From the NCBI GenBank assembly GCA_963725615.1, contig CAVRZO010000019.1:101975-165974 (forward strand): a stretch of 64,000 nucleotides of DNA, in the 5' to 3' direction. The stretch is from JAIQFF01 sp963725615. GTDB lineage: Bacteria > Acidobacteriota > Terriglobia > Terriglobales > Acidobacteriaceae. Position 1 is the stretch's first letter. Every line of letters starts with the position of its first letter. A program made the translations under genes and the position numbers. The notes under the pieces are model-generated. The model saw only the letters and a list, made by a program, of their open reading frames with translations. It searched no databases and was not told where the DNA came from. Shown here in pieces: positions 48,865 to 58,154 of the stretch.

Positions 48865-49991
48865 TTGTGCCAACCTTCAAGGAGCGCGCCAATGTGGTCC
48901 CGTTGCTTGCGGCCCTGGATCGGTGTCTGCAGGGCATCACGCACGAGGTCATCTTCGTGGATGACGATTCTCCCGACGGAACCGCGGCCCTGGTGCGGGA
49001 GATTGCGCGAACCAATCCTCGCGTGCGCGTGCTGCAACGAGTCGGCCGCCGCGGACTTGCCTCCGCCTGCCTGGAAGGGATGATGGCAACGCCGGCTCCC
49101 TATGTCGCCGTGATGGATGGCGATCTCCAGCACGACGAGGGCATCCTGCCGGCCATGCTGGAGAAAATCCGGAACGAGAAGCTCGACCTGGTGGTTGCCA
49201 CCCGCAACGCCGAGGGCGGAGGCATGGGGGAATTCTCCAAGCACCGGGTGTGGTTGAGCAATCTGGGGCGGCGCTTGAGCCAGTCGGTGTCGCACACGGA
49301 TCTCAGCGATCCGATGAGCGGCTTCTTCATGCTGGACCGCAGGTTCCTGGACGAAGTCGTGCACTCCGCTTCGGGTGTCGGTTTCAAGATCCTGCTGGAC
49401 CTCGTCGCCTCGTCACGCCGCCCGGTCCGCTTCGGCGAAGTCCCCTACACCTTCCGCAAACGAATTCACGGAACCAGCAAGCTCGACATACTGGTCGGTC
49501 TCGAGTACCTGCAATTGCTGTTGGACAAGGCGGTCGGCGACCTGATTCCGCCTCGCTTCATTATTTTCAGTATGGTGGGCGCCGCTGGCCTGGTGCTTTC
49601 CCTGGGATTGCTCTATCTGCTGCTCTCCTTCGGGAACGTGCAGTTCTTGACCGCCCAGGCAATCACTACCTTCGTAGCCATGACGGCGAATTTTTTCCTC
49701 AACAACAGCATGACCTATCGCGACCGCCGGTTGCGCGGGCGCCGCTTGTGGATCGGTTTGGTGACTTTTTACGCCGCCTGTTTTGTAGGCGCAGTGGTCA
49801 ACCTGCGGGTGGCGCAGTTCATTAAAGACGCAGGCTCCTCCAGTTACTTTGCGGCCGCATGCGGATTGTCGGTGGGAGCCGTGTGGAATTACGCCGTCAC
49901 GTCCATCATCACCTGGCGGCAAGTGCGTGAATTGCAAGTGACGGCTTCACCCCAGGCCAAGGAACTGCTCAGCTCGAAGAGCCGCGCCTGA
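48816..49991 (+). CDS. Polyprenyl-phosphate glycosyltransferase (DPM1-like) fused to GtrA
   Basis: The product has 391 residues. Residues 1-240 are a GT2 domain close to dolichol-phosphate mannose synthases: LAIVVPTFKERANVVPLL, HEVIFVDDDSPDGTAAL, AVMDGDLQHDEGILP with the DxD-like DGD, and DPMSGFFMLDRRF. Residues 245-375 form a four-helix GtrA domain (FIIFSMVGAAGLVLSLGLLY, NFFLNNSMTYRDR). The first part makes a polyprenyl-phosphate sugar and the second may flip it. Such donors feed GT-C enzymes, several of which lie in this locus (2.5, 24.4, 47.3 and 56.2 kb). Confidence 0.92.
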   Translation: MADTIQTTQSPLELAIVVPTFKERANVVPLLAALDRCLQGITHEVIFVDDDSPDGTAALVREIARTNPRVRVLQRVGRRGLASACLEGMMATPAPYVAVMDGDLQHDEGILPAMLEKIRNEKLDLVVATRNAEGGGMGEFSKHRVWLSNLGRRLSQSVSHTDLSDPMSGFFMLDRRFLDEVVHSASGVGFKILLDLVASSRRPVRFGEVPYTFRKRIHGTSKLDILVGLEYLQLLLDKAVGDLIPPRFIIFSMVGAAGLVLSLGLLYLLLSFGNVQFLTAQAITTFVAMTANFFLNNSMTYRDRRLRGRRLWIGLVTFYAACFVGAVVNLRVAQFIKDAGSSSYFAAACGLSVGAVWNYAVTSIITWRQVRELQVTASPQAKELLSSKSRA

Positions 49992-50286
49992 CCAGTTCGA
50001 CCATCTCGGCTGCGGCAGTCGAGACTGTGCGTGCGGGAGCGACGGATTGGCCGTTTGCCAATGAAGACATCCGAAGCGGAGAAGATAATGACACAGGACA
50101 AGCAGAGACGTAAGGTCGAGCATCAGGGGAGCGGAGTGCCGGAGGCGAATCTTCTCGGCTCAAATCGAGTGTCGCCGCAAGACGGGGATGAGTTGTCGCC
50201 GCAATGGATCTCCAGGATGAAGCGGCTCTTAGACCCTTGCGGCGAGGACAAAGCGTCCTACTTGGCCGCAATAGCTGTCCAGCCGG

Positions 50287-50697
50287 GTGCTCAAGTTCCT
50301 TGTGGTCGGGGGAATTGGAGTATTTGTAAACCTTGCGGTGATGGCGCTGCTGATCCAGGCTGGATTTTCTGGCGACTGGCGGACATCCGCTATCGCGAGC
50401 GCTGCTGGGGCCTTTCACAACTATTTGCTGAATAACCATTGGACTTTCAGCGACCGGCGCAGGAACGGCCGGGCGCTGATTAACGGTGCGTTCCTCTATT
50501 TACCGATGTCAGCTGTGGCCATCGCGATCACAACGGTCTCTTACTCAATTCTTTCCCATGCGCGATTTCGAATCAGCTTCGGGACATCCTCCCTTTACCT
50601 CTTAGGGGCACAACTGGTCTCGATTCTCTTTGGCACTTATTTTAACTATGCCTTAAATAAGACTTTCACATGGCGATTTGGTCGTAATGAGGTGTAA
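50287..50697 (+). CDS. GtrA-like small membrane protein
   Basis: The product has 136 residues, the normal length for the family, with four hydrophobic segments. VLKFLVVGGIGVFVNLAVMALL starts it, and NYLLNNHWTFSDRRR and YFNYALNKTFTWRFG are the typical conserved stretches. The start is a GTG at 50287 with no ribosome site. A stop at 50272-50274 closes the frame upstream. An ATG at 50088 in another frame leads into it and could give about 65 extra residues if one base is wrong near 50280. It probably moves polyprenyl-phosphate sugars across the membrane. The bases 49992-50286 hold nothing else I can support. Confidence 0.75.
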   Translation: MLKFLVVGGIGVFVNLAVMALLIQAGFSGDWRTSAIASAAGAFHNYLLNNHWTFSDRRRNGRALINGAFLYLPMSAVAIAITTVSYSILSHARFRISFGTSSLYLLGAQLVSILFGTYFNYALNKTFTWRFGRNEV

Positions 50698-50850
50698 AAA
50701 ATACACCGTTCAACCCACGCGCAGGAGGCCTGAATGCCGTGCCTTCAGGCGCGGCCCGGAGCCGCGATGTGGCTGCCGGCGTAAGCAGCAGCGCCCTCCC
50801 CAGGCGCAAATGCAAGACGGCAAAGGCCTCGTGCGGCTGGAGGCCAAGAA

Positions 50851-51582
50851 ATGACCGAGCACATCAGAGCCGATCGCGAGGGGGACGTTGAGGAGCGGCA
50901 GCGCGTTCGGGCGGAGTATGCGCGGCGGGAGGGCGAAGTCGATGCGACCCTGTACGCGCCCTGGGCTGCTGCGTATGCGTTTATGCAGGATACGGCCACT
51001 CGCACCGCGGCCCAAATGTTGCGCAAGGCCGGTGTTTTTCCGGGTCACGAGGCGCAGTGCCTGGAAATCGGCTTTGGGTACCTCGGCTGGCTGGCCGCCC
51101 TGATCGGATGGGGCGTGCCCGAGAGGAACCTTCATGGAATTGAGCTGTGTGCACCGCGAGCCGAGCGGGCGCACGAAATGCTTCCCGTGGCCGATCTCCG
51201 TACCGGGGATGCGGGCTGTCTGCCGTGGCCAGAGGGCGCTTTCCATCTGGTTGTAGCGTCGACCGTCTTCACGTCAATCCTAAGCACCCAGACGCGTCGC
51301 AAGGTGGCTGCGGAAATCTTCCGCGTGCTGGCCCCTGGTGGAGCGCTTCTATGGTACGACTTTGCGGTGAATAATCCTCGCAATGAGAACGTTCGCAGAG
51401 TCCGTCGATCAGAGATTCGTCAACTATTCCCGGCCTTGCCCGGTGAAGTCAGGTCCATCACGCTCGCGCCGCCCCTGGCAAGACTTCTCGCGCCCCGGAG
51501 CATCGCCTTGGCCACGCTCGTTGAGGCGATTCCCTGGTTGCGGACTCATTTAATGGCGGTCTTGGTCAAGCCAGTGTACTGA
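50851..51582 (+). CDS. SAM-dependent methyltransferase (class I)
   Basis: The product has 243 residues. Motif I reads CLEIGFGYLGWLAALIGWG near 70-88. DLRTGDAGCLPWPEGAFHLVVAS near 120-140 carries the acidic and Pro-Trp positions of the Methyltransf_11 type. EIFRVLAPGGALLWYDFAVN follows. The N-terminus is charged. It may methylate a sugar of the EPS or its lipid carrier, as other methyltransferases in such loci do, but the substrate is not readable. It is the last plus-strand gene before a strong terminator. Confidence 0.8.
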   Translation: MTEHIRADREGDVEERQRVRAEYARREGEVDATLYAPWAAAYAFMQDTATRTAAQMLRKAGVFPGHEAQCLEIGFGYLGWLAALIGWGVPERNLHGIELCAPRAERAHEMLPVADLRTGDAGCLPWPEGAFHLVVASTVFTSILSTQTRRKVAAEIFRVLAPGGALLWYDFAVNNPRNENVRRVRRSEIRQLFPALPGEVRSITLAPPLARLLAPRSIALATLVEAIPWLRTHLMAVLVKPVY

Positions 51583-51715
51583 AGCTTCCGCTCTCCTCTA
51601 CAACGGGGTTGCGGCGAAGCCGTGGACGCCGCATTCATAGTGGCCCGTATTAAGACTCTGAAGTCAGTCTTTGCTTATCGGATGGGAGGCTGCACGATCG
51701 TCTGCAAATAGTCGA

Positions 51716-51749
51716 GGCCCGCGAGCTTAAGACTCGCGGGCCTTCTTAT
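51716..51749 (+). terminator. Intrinsic terminator after the methyltransferase gene
   Basis: A perfect 10-pair stem, GGCCCGCGAG (51716-51725) with CTCGCGGGCC (51733-51742), has a seven-base loop. It is followed by TTCTTATTT on the plus strand. It ends the unit on the left and may also serve the converging minus-strand gene, whose stop is 15 bases beyond the stem. Confidence 0.85.
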
Positions 51750-51756
51750 TTCCACG

Positions 51757-53109
51757 CTACTGCACAGTTGCAGTCAATCCGGTTGGGGCCCGTGGCGATT
51801 CGGCGCTTGTACCTCCGAGGTCGTAACTCCCTATCGATGGGGGGGTGAGGCGCGTAATCCGGTCGAAGTCGAGTGGGTTGACGCAGTTGCTTACGCCGCT
51901 GATGCATGCTGTGGTCCCATGACTGATCGCTTGGCTTCCGGCTTTCAGGTGGTAATCATTCGTACGGCTCGTCGCTGAATATCTTACAAAAGTCTCAGTC
52001 GGGGCCTCAGTGAGAGATCCATTTACATCCGTACACCCGTTCAAGCTGCCGTTAATCTGGGTTGAACCGGACGCAAACAGGTTATTTGAAATCTTGATCC
52101 GAGAGGAATTTGTACAAGGTGCGACTCCGCCTGCACCCAAAAAAATTCCGCCTGACGGAGCTGCGCCTAAAATGTTGTTGTTGATCGTGATTTTTCCCTG
52201 CGGACTACAGTCGCCGCCGCCTACGATTATGTCGCTCTTGCCTGCTTGATCCACGGTGTTGTTTGAAATTACTCCGTTGCACGGGGCGCTATAGAAATGT
52301 ATGCCATAAGCAACTACTTGGATCACAATATTGTTTTCAATGACTACCCCGGGGGTGTTGGCGTAAATTCCTTGAGTGAAGTTGCAAGAACCGCCATTGC
52401 GAGCAGCTTTCGTCTGGTCACCATAGTTAGATATCCGGTTGCCGATAATCTGGATGTCGGTCTGGAACGCCGGAGAGTGCCGGGTTGATCCGACAAAAAT
52501 GGCTCCGAATGAAGGGCAGCCTGGGCCCCCGAGATCGTCGTTAACGTTCTGGCCGATGTCGTGCAGGTAGTTGTTTATGAGGTGGACCGAGTTCCCTTGA
52601 GGACACTGCCCGGAGGTAGCCGTACAGCGGGCTTCCGCACCCACCGCTGAACTGGGGTTGGTGTAGTCAAATCCTACGATGTCGACGTTGTTGGCATTCG
52701 CAATCATTCCGCCCGAGCTTGAAGAATTCCGGAGGAGACAGCCAGAGCCGCTGGGTACGCTCCACTGCGTATCGCATTCAATCCTGAATCTCTGGGTCGT
52801 TGAGGGTCCACTCCGATTCATACACAGAGGCCCGCTGTGTCCTCCGCATGGGATGTTCTCTGTATAAGTGCCAGCGTGGACAAAAATTGTCGCCCCACCA
52901 GACAGATTTGCATTGGCCACAGCAAAACTGATGGTCTGCCATGCTTTCGAAGGGCTTGTACCGGAGTTCGAATTGCTCCCTGTCGTCGAGACATAGTACT
53001 GGTTTTCAGCTGCGGCGCTCAGGGAGAGAGCCAACATCAGCACGATTGCCGGTGCGAGAAGAAACCGAGGACGAGAGTTACCGATTCCGAGGGAACGAAT
53101 CCATTTCAC
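51757..53109 (-). CDS. Secreted right-handed beta-helix protein
   Basis: The product has 450 residues from a GTG at 53109 that has AAGAGG eight bases upstream. A signal peptide covers about 1-32 (RFLLAPAIVLMLALSLSAAAENQ). YYVSTTGSNSNSGTSPSKAWQTI is the usual start of extracellular parallel beta-helix proteins (pectate-lyase/DUF1565 type). The middle repeats Asn-Asn/Ile turns such as VIENNIVIQVVAYGIHFY, VISNNTVDQAGKSDIIV and ITINNNILGAAPS. No catalytic set of a known lyase is evident. The tail (AESPRAPTGLTATVQ) reads like the start of a lost fibronectin-III domain. Binding or trimming of a polysaccharide is plausible (inference). Confidence 0.8.
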   Translation of the reverse strand: MKWIRSLGIGNSRPRFLLAPAIVLMLALSLSAAAENQYYVSTTGSNSNSGTSPSKAWQTISFAVANANLSGGATIFVHAGTYTENIPCGGHSGPLCMNRSGPSTTQRFRIECDTQWSVPSGSGCLLRNSSSSGGMIANANNVDIVGFDYTNPSSAVGAEARCTATSGQCPQGNSVHLINNYLHDIGQNVNDDLGGPGCPSFGAIFVGSTRHSPAFQTDIQIIGNRISNYGDQTKAARNGGSCNFTQGIYANTPGVVIENNIVIQVVAYGIHFYSAPCNGVISNNTVDQAGKSDIIVGGGDCSPQGKITINNNILGAAPSGGIFLGAGGVAPCTNSSRIKISNNLFASGSTQINGSLNGCTDVNGSLTEAPTETFVRYSATSRTNDYHLKAGSQAISHGTTACISGVSNCVNPLDFDRITRLTPPSIGSYDLGGTSAESPRAPTGLTATVQ

Positions 53110-53648
53110 GGTCCAACCTCTTAATGCCGTATCGCCCAGTGCATCCGATACGACGGGGGATTTGTAGAGACGGCATCGGTAGCGATGGAGCCAGTCTCGC
53201 CGCAGCAATTTCATTTTGCCCGGCGCACCCCGACATCGCCTAGGTCTCGAAGGTACATGAACACATTTCCCCGGTGAAAGCTCTGAGCAGTACGCACTGA
53301 AAAACGTAGCAACGATCGGCCGCAAACCGGCACTGTGCGATTCCTGAAGTCTCTCTAGGATTCGCGTCCGGACCGCGCGCTCGTCAAATTCCACCATCAG
53401 GAAAACGCCTGCCTCAGCCCTTCTCCCACGCAAATGTCGGAAGATTTGCACCTGCCTGAAGAGTCACCCATCCGAACGATAACGGTCCCGCAGACTCCCG
53501 CCTGTGACCAATCTAGGATCTCGGTAACACACTGTAAACAAAAGACCTTGAGCCCTTTGGGTTCTGCCTCCCCTGCGTTATTATAAACGTACCAACTTAG
53601 CGCTCCCCTGCTTAGCGACTCCCCTAATTTGTCTTAAGGAGCTTCCTT
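53110..53648. promoter_or_regulatory. Divergent 539-base gap with tandem direct repeat
   Basis: I see no protein I can defend here. A TATAAA-like -10 lies at 53582-53587 for the plus-strand gene. Just downstream, near the expected transcription start, stands a tandem direct repeat: CTTAGCGCTCCCCT (53596-53609) and CTTAGCGACTCCCCT (53611-53625). The left part (53110-53450) carries weak in-frame extension of the beta-helix gene without a domain. Confidence 0.45.
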
Positions 53649-54905
53649 GTGAAGCAGAATCCAGCTCAGGCTCTGGTTCGGCGCCTGACGTCCAAGGTTC
53701 GAGACGTGCGAATGCGTTATGGCCTATCCGCCGCGGCGCGCGCTGAAATGCGGCGCGAGCTACGAACCTCAGGTGACGCAGATTTTCCTATCGATCGCGC
53801 GATCAGCGAGTCATTAGCGTGGATCAGACGCGCCCAGGACAACGCGCCGTCCGCGGACGGCGGCGTGGCGCGGCACTACTGCCTGATCACCGGCTGGGGC
53901 GCCTCATATCCGGAAACTACGGGTTACATCGTTCCCACCATCATTCGCGAAGGGTTGGCAGCGGGGAACACGGAGCTGTTGGAGCGGGCCCGCAAGATGC
54001 TCGACTGGCTGGTCAGCATACAGATGCCGGGTGGCGGCTTTAGAGGCGGCGTAACCAGTGATGGCCCTGCGGTCCCAGTCACATTCAATACGGGACAGAT
54101 CCTGCTCGGCCTTGCTGCCGGCGTCAGCCATTTTGGCCCCGCTTACCGGCCGGCCATGATCGCCGCCGCGGACTGGCTGGTGCAGACCCAGGACGACGAT
54201 GGCTGCTGGCGCAAACACGCCACGCCATTTGCCAAGCCGGGTGAGAAGGTTTACGAAACTCACGTGGCCTGGGGACTGTATGAAGCTTCCCGCGTCGACC
54301 CCGGCCGGGGCTACGCCGAAGCCGCCTCGAAGAATCTCGCATGGGCCCTTTCCCATCAAACTGACAACGGGTGGTTTTCCAGTTGTTGCCTGACTGATCC
54401 GCTGAACCCGTTGACCCACACCATCGGCTATGCCCTGCGCGGCCTGGTCGAAGGCTATCTGTTCACGCGCGATAGCCAGATTCTAGAGAGGGCCAACAAG
54501 ACCGCCGAGGGCGCGCTAGTGGCATTGCAACCCGATGGTTTCCTGCCGGGCAGGCTCGACAGCCAGTGGCGGGGCACGGTTCCATGGTCCTGCCTGACAG
54601 GAACGGTCCAGATGGCAGCCTGCTGGCTCCTGCTGTACCGCGAGACCGGCAACCCGCGTTTCAGGGAGGCAGCGTTCGCGGCGAACCGCTATGTGCGCGG
54701 AACCGTACGCCTCGACGGCCCGCCCGAAACTCGGGGCGCGGTGAAGGGCAGCTTCCCGGTCTCGGGAGGCTATGTCAGGTTTCAATATCCCAACTGGGCC
54801 TGCAAGTTCTTCATTGATGCCATCAGCCTGGAAAAAGACCTTCGTGAACAGGAGAGTCAGTCGGCTTTATCCACCCAGGCGGCAGCCGCCGGCTTGACTG
54901 AATGA
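53649..54905 (+). CDS. Alpha/alpha-toroid protein (terpene-cyclase/glycosidase-like fold)
   Basis: The product has 418 residues, with no signal peptide. It is made of repeated helical hairpins with QxxxGGF/GCW-like turns: WLVSIQMPGGGFRGGV, WLVQTQDDDGCWRKH, WALSHQTDNGWFSSCCL and LVALQPDGFLPGRL. These are the marks of six-hairpin alpha/alpha barrels shared by squalene-cyclase-like and glycoside hydrolase/lyase proteins. No cyclase DxDD motif or lyase active site is clear. Homologues are common in EPS clusters without a proven reaction. The GTG start has AAGGAG eight bases upstream. A cytoplasmic sugar-processing role is a guess. Confidence 0.65.
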   Translation: MKQNPAQALVRRLTSKVRDVRMRYGLSAAARAEMRRELRTSGDADFPIDRAISESLAWIRRAQDNAPSADGGVARHYCLITGWGASYPETTGYIVPTIIREGLAAGNTELLERARKMLDWLVSIQMPGGGFRGGVTSDGPAVPVTFNTGQILLGLAAGVSHFGPAYRPAMIAAADWLVQTQDDDGCWRKHATPFAKPGEKVYETHVAWGLYEASRVDPGRGYAEAASKNLAWALSHQTDNGWFSSCCLTDPLNPLTHTIGYALRGLVEGYLFTRDSQILERANKTAEGALVALQPDGFLPGRLDSQWRGTVPWSCLTGTVQMAACWLLLYRETGNPRFREAAFAANRYVRGTVRLDGPPETRGAVKGSFPVSGGYVRFQYPNWACKFFIDAISLEKDLREQESQSALSTQAAAAGLTE

Positions 54906-55095
54906 AAATATCGGGGCCTCCATTCTCGCGAACGCCATCCAATACGCCGTCCCATTTCTTTGGTCCTGCGGCCGAAACGGCACCGGCGCTGATTTCCACA
55001 GAAATGTCTTCCCGGTACGCAAAGAAGGCGGAAAGCGGCGCGCAGCAAGGGGTCTCCGGTCCTATAATGGAAAAGGGTTGGTTAACGGGTAGGGC

Positions 55096-56151
55096 ATGTA
55101 CCTGAATTTTTTTGGCTTGAGCGAACAGCCGTTTGGCGTTACTCCGGACCCGCGCTTTCTTTATCTCAGCGAGGCGCATAAGGAAGCGCTCGCTTCGTTG
55201 TACTACGGCATAGAAGCCAATCGTGGATTCATCGGGCTGATCGCTCAACCCGGCATGGGCAAGACCACCATGCTGTTTCATCTGCTGGAGACCTTCCGCT
55301 CCTCCGCACGCATCGCATTTCTGTTTCAGACCCATTGCAACTCGAAGGAGTTCATGCGTCTGCTGCTCGCCGAGCTGGGCTGCGAAGAGGACACGCAGGA
55401 CCTGGTCAAGATGTACGACGAATTCAACAAGCGCCTGCTGCAGATCGCGCAGGAGGGTCATCGCCTCATCGTCGTGGTAGACGAAGCGCAGAACCTGGAA
55501 GACGAGGTGCTGGAAACGCTGCGCCTGCTCTCCAACTTCGAGACGTCGAAGGCCAAGTTGATGCACATAATTCTGGCGGGACAGCCAGCGCTGGCACAAA
55601 AGCTGGCCGGTCCGCGCTTGACGCAGTTGCGCCAGCGGGTTTCTATTGTGCAGGGCCTGGCACCACTTTCACACGGCGAAGTCAAAAATTATGTTGAACA
55701 CCGCTTGCGTGTTGCGGGTTACCGGGGCGCCCCGATTTTCACCGCCGATGCCTATGAGTCCATCGCAACCGCCACGGAAGGCATACCCAGAAACATCAAT
55801 AATTTCTGCTTTAATGCGCTCTCGCTGGCCTGCGCGACGCGTAAAAAGAATGTTGACGCGGACGTTGTCAATGAAGTCCTGGCTGACCTCGATATTCAGA
55901 AGCTGACCTGGGGTTTGCCGTCCGAGACGCTCGGCACGCCCTTCCATCCCATGCCGGACCCGCCGAGTTCTCCGTCGGAGCCCGAGACTTATGCGGAGAT
56001 TTCGAATGCCGCCGAAGCCGCAGCTTACATGCAGCAAGTCGCTTTGAAGTTGAGAGACTGGCGCCAGTCAATCGAAAAAGTGGCAGGGGATTCTTTACCG
56101 AGTGCGCAAGCGGTGTCCGCAATCAATGCCGACGACCGAAGTCGCCGCTAG
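55096..56151 (+). CDS. AAA ATPase, ExeA/GspA-like (EPS-cluster type)
   Basis: The product has 351 residues. The start YLNFFGLSEQPFGVTPDPRF is the signature of ExeA-type ATPases. Walker A IAQPGMGKTTML lies near 52-63, Walker B LIVVVDEAQNL near 124-134, a sensor stretch at LAGQPALAQKL, and EGIPRNINNFCFNAL near the end. There is no membrane helix and no peptidoglycan-binding domain. This short form is a regular member of exosortase (XrtA)-linked EPS clusters, where its job is unproven. It is 190 bases behind the toroid gene and probably part of the same unit. Confidence 0.88.
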   Translation: MYLNFFGLSEQPFGVTPDPRFLYLSEAHKEALASLYYGIEANRGFIGLIAQPGMGKTTMLFHLLETFRSSARIAFLFQTHCNSKEFMRLLLAELGCEEDTQDLVKMYDEFNKRLLQIAQEGHRLIVVVDEAQNLEDEVLETLRLLSNFETSKAKLMHIILAGQPALAQKLAGPRLTQLRQRVSIVQGLAPLSHGEVKNYVEHRLRVAGYRGAPIFTADAYESIATATEGIPRNINNFCFNALSLACATRKKNVDADVVNEVLADLDIQKLTWGLPSETLGTPFHPMPDPPSSPSEPETYAEISNAAEAAAYMQQVALKLRDWRQSIEKVAGDSLPSAQAVSAINADDRSRR

Positions 56152-56182
56152 AGCCGCACCCAACCCTCAGTTCCAACCCATC

Positions 56183-58036
56183 TTAATCAGGTTTTCCGAA
56201 ACGGTCCGATCTTAGATCGAATGCCCACATGCTGCCGCCGGCAATTTCTTCTCCCGGGTACGACTTCAGCCAGGCACAAGGCCCCTCTAAAAGCGCGGCA
56301 CTCGCTACCACCCATCGGGTAGAGGGATTGTGATTGGCACAGTCCACCGGTATCGCGTCCGGCAACCAGACGGTGGGCGTGTAAGAAAACGCGGCCAGCG
56401 AAATGCGATCCACCTTGCGCTCTTGTTGGAAGGTCCGCACCCACGGCAAGTACGTCCCGTGGTCAACGTTGGAATCGGGAGAAACCCAGCCTCGGGTGTG
56501 GCTACCTCGCAGGAGGTTGTAGTACGGAAGATAAAAAGGGTACGTCGCAAGCAAAGTGAAAACAATTTGCAGGACCGCAAGTTCGCAAGCCACCACCGCG
56601 ACCTTACGCCATTTGTCGGGGAACACCATCATCTCCGGCACAAGGACAGCGCAGGCCAGCGCGATAGCACAGGCGACCGACGGAATCCAGTGGCGCATTC
56701 CAATATTGATGCCCGACCAGGTATATCCCGCCGTGAAAATTACGAACAGCAAAACCATCATCATGACGTCAGGGTTGCGAAGGCATTTGCGGGCATGCAG
56801 AATCAGAAGCAGGAAGCCGAAACCGATAATGATGAGAAATCCCGGCGGAGACTTGAACAAGGCGACCACGGGAAAATAAAACCAGCGCCCGGTGGGATAG
56901 TGCTGGCCCAGAATCAAAGACGGCCGTTTGGTGCTAACGGAGACCGCATACATCCCGGTAGCGTAGTAGAAGGATGGCGAAATCATCCGTTCCGCCACAG
57001 GATGTTTCTCCAGTATCTCCCGGAGCGCCGTGATCTTGCGCTGCTGTTCAGCGGTGCGGGCTGTACCCTGCACCTGGGCGCGTTCCTGCCACACCTGGAC
57101 AAACTGGTGTGGCGGCATTTGCCAGAAGGTCATCTGGTAGGCAACGTAGACCACGATTCCAGCCACCAGCAGCCCGCCAGCAAATGCCCAGGCCAAGTTG
57201 CGGAGACGATCCCCAGTTAATTCCTTCCAGTGCTGCCAGAGCATAACCAGCAGCCACAGGGCCAGTACCGGGAGCAACAAGACTGCAGAAAACTTGGCAA
57301 ACAGGGCTGCGCCGAGCATGAGACCGAAGAGCGTGATCTGGCGCGGAGAAGGATTTCGCCACAAGGCCACCGCAGCCCAACAGGTAAGCAACGAAAAAAG
57401 TGCGACGGCCACATCGTTTAAAACAAAAACTCCCCAGGCAAGAAAGAGCGGATATGTACAGTAAGTCGCAAGAGCTAACAGACCGGCGCTGCGGCCGCTT
57501 ATGCTCGAAACCCACAAAAAGATTGTGAGGCCCAACGCAAGGGTGATCAAAATCATGGGAACGCGGGGAAGGAACGTCAGCATGCGCAAGTGATCGCGAT
57601 CGGTGTGCGTGTAAAGGTCGATGGCGAAATCGAACTCGCGCGCATAACGCCACGCCTCGGAGTTGTAGTCGCCCCTGCCTCCCGCCATCAACGCACCGGC
57701 GCCGCCCAGCAACTTCACCAGCGGGGGATGCTCGGCGTTCATACGTCCGTCACGACGCTGCAGGTAGCTGACGCCAGCGGCAACGTGCGTATGTTCGTCG
57801 TAATCCGGAGATTGCTGCCAGGCCAGCACGCCCAGGACAAGTGCCATCATGGTCAGCAGGAAGGCCGCGATTACTCTTGTACTGCCGATTCGGCCGGGGG
57901 CGTTGTCCACTGGAATCCGGAAGCTCCTGTTGTCTTCGAAAGCAGACGCGATTTTACTCAACTTTCTCCGGCCCGCATATGAGTGAAGAGATTCTTGTCG
58001 CCTCTGCGCATACTCGAAAGTAACCGCAGGCAGCAC
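56183..58036 (-). CDS. GT39-family (ArnT/PMT-like) membrane glycosyltransferase
   Basis: The product has up to 617 residues. It has about eleven hydrophobic segments and a periplasmic C-terminal region of about 130 residues. The first loop holds PDYDEHTHVAAGVSYLQRRD and AEHPPLVKLLGG, the acidic pair and EHPP motif that bind metal and donor in GT39 enzymes. It transfers sugars from polyprenyl-phosphate donors on the outside. Starts are GTG: 58036 gives 47 extra residues before TM1, 57910 starts close to it; neither has a strong ribosome site. It converges with the ATPase gene. Confidence 0.82.
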   Translation of the reverse strand: MLPAVTFEYAQRRQESLHSYAGRRKLSKIASAFEDNRSFRIPVDNAPGRIGSTRVIAAFLLTMMALVLGVLAWQQSPDYDEHTHVAAGVSYLQRRDGRMNAEHPPLVKLLGGAGALMAGGRGDYNSEAWRYAREFDFAIDLYTHTDRDHLRMLTFLPRVPMILITLALGLTIFLWVSSISGRSAGLLALATYCTYPLFLAWGVFVLNDVAVALFSLLTCWAAVALWRNPSPRQITLFGLMLGAALFAKFSAVLLLPVLALWLLVMLWQHWKELTGDRLRNLAWAFAGGLLVAGIVVYVAYQMTFWQMPPHQFVQVWQERAQVQGTARTAEQQRKITALREILEKHPVAERMISPSFYYATGMYAVSVSTKRPSLILGQHYPTGRWFYFPVVALFKSPPGFLIIIGFGFLLLILHARKCLRNPDVMMMVLLFVIFTAGYTWSGINIGMRHWIPSVACAIALACAVLVPEMMVFPDKWRKVAVVACELAVLQIVFTLLATYPFYLPYYNLLRGSHTRGWVSPDSNVDHGTYLPWVRTFQQERKVDRISLAAFSYTPTVWLPDAIPVDCANHNPSTRWVVASAALLEGPCAWLKSYPGEEIAGGSMWAFDLRSDRFGKPD

Positions 58037-58154
58037 GGTATTCGGAAGAAGGTCTGATCGAAGTTCTGTAGAATCTGATGCAGTGTCGTCTGAAATCCGG
58101 GAGGGTAGAGCTTTGTCTATGAGTTACGATTCGTGGGCCGTTGAAGGACACCGC

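Noticed and set aside
50088..50286. Separate small gene before GtrA
   Set aside because: No domain, no ribosome site, and the frame just runs into the GtrA gene in another phase; it may be a frame-shifted leader but cannot be supported as a gene.
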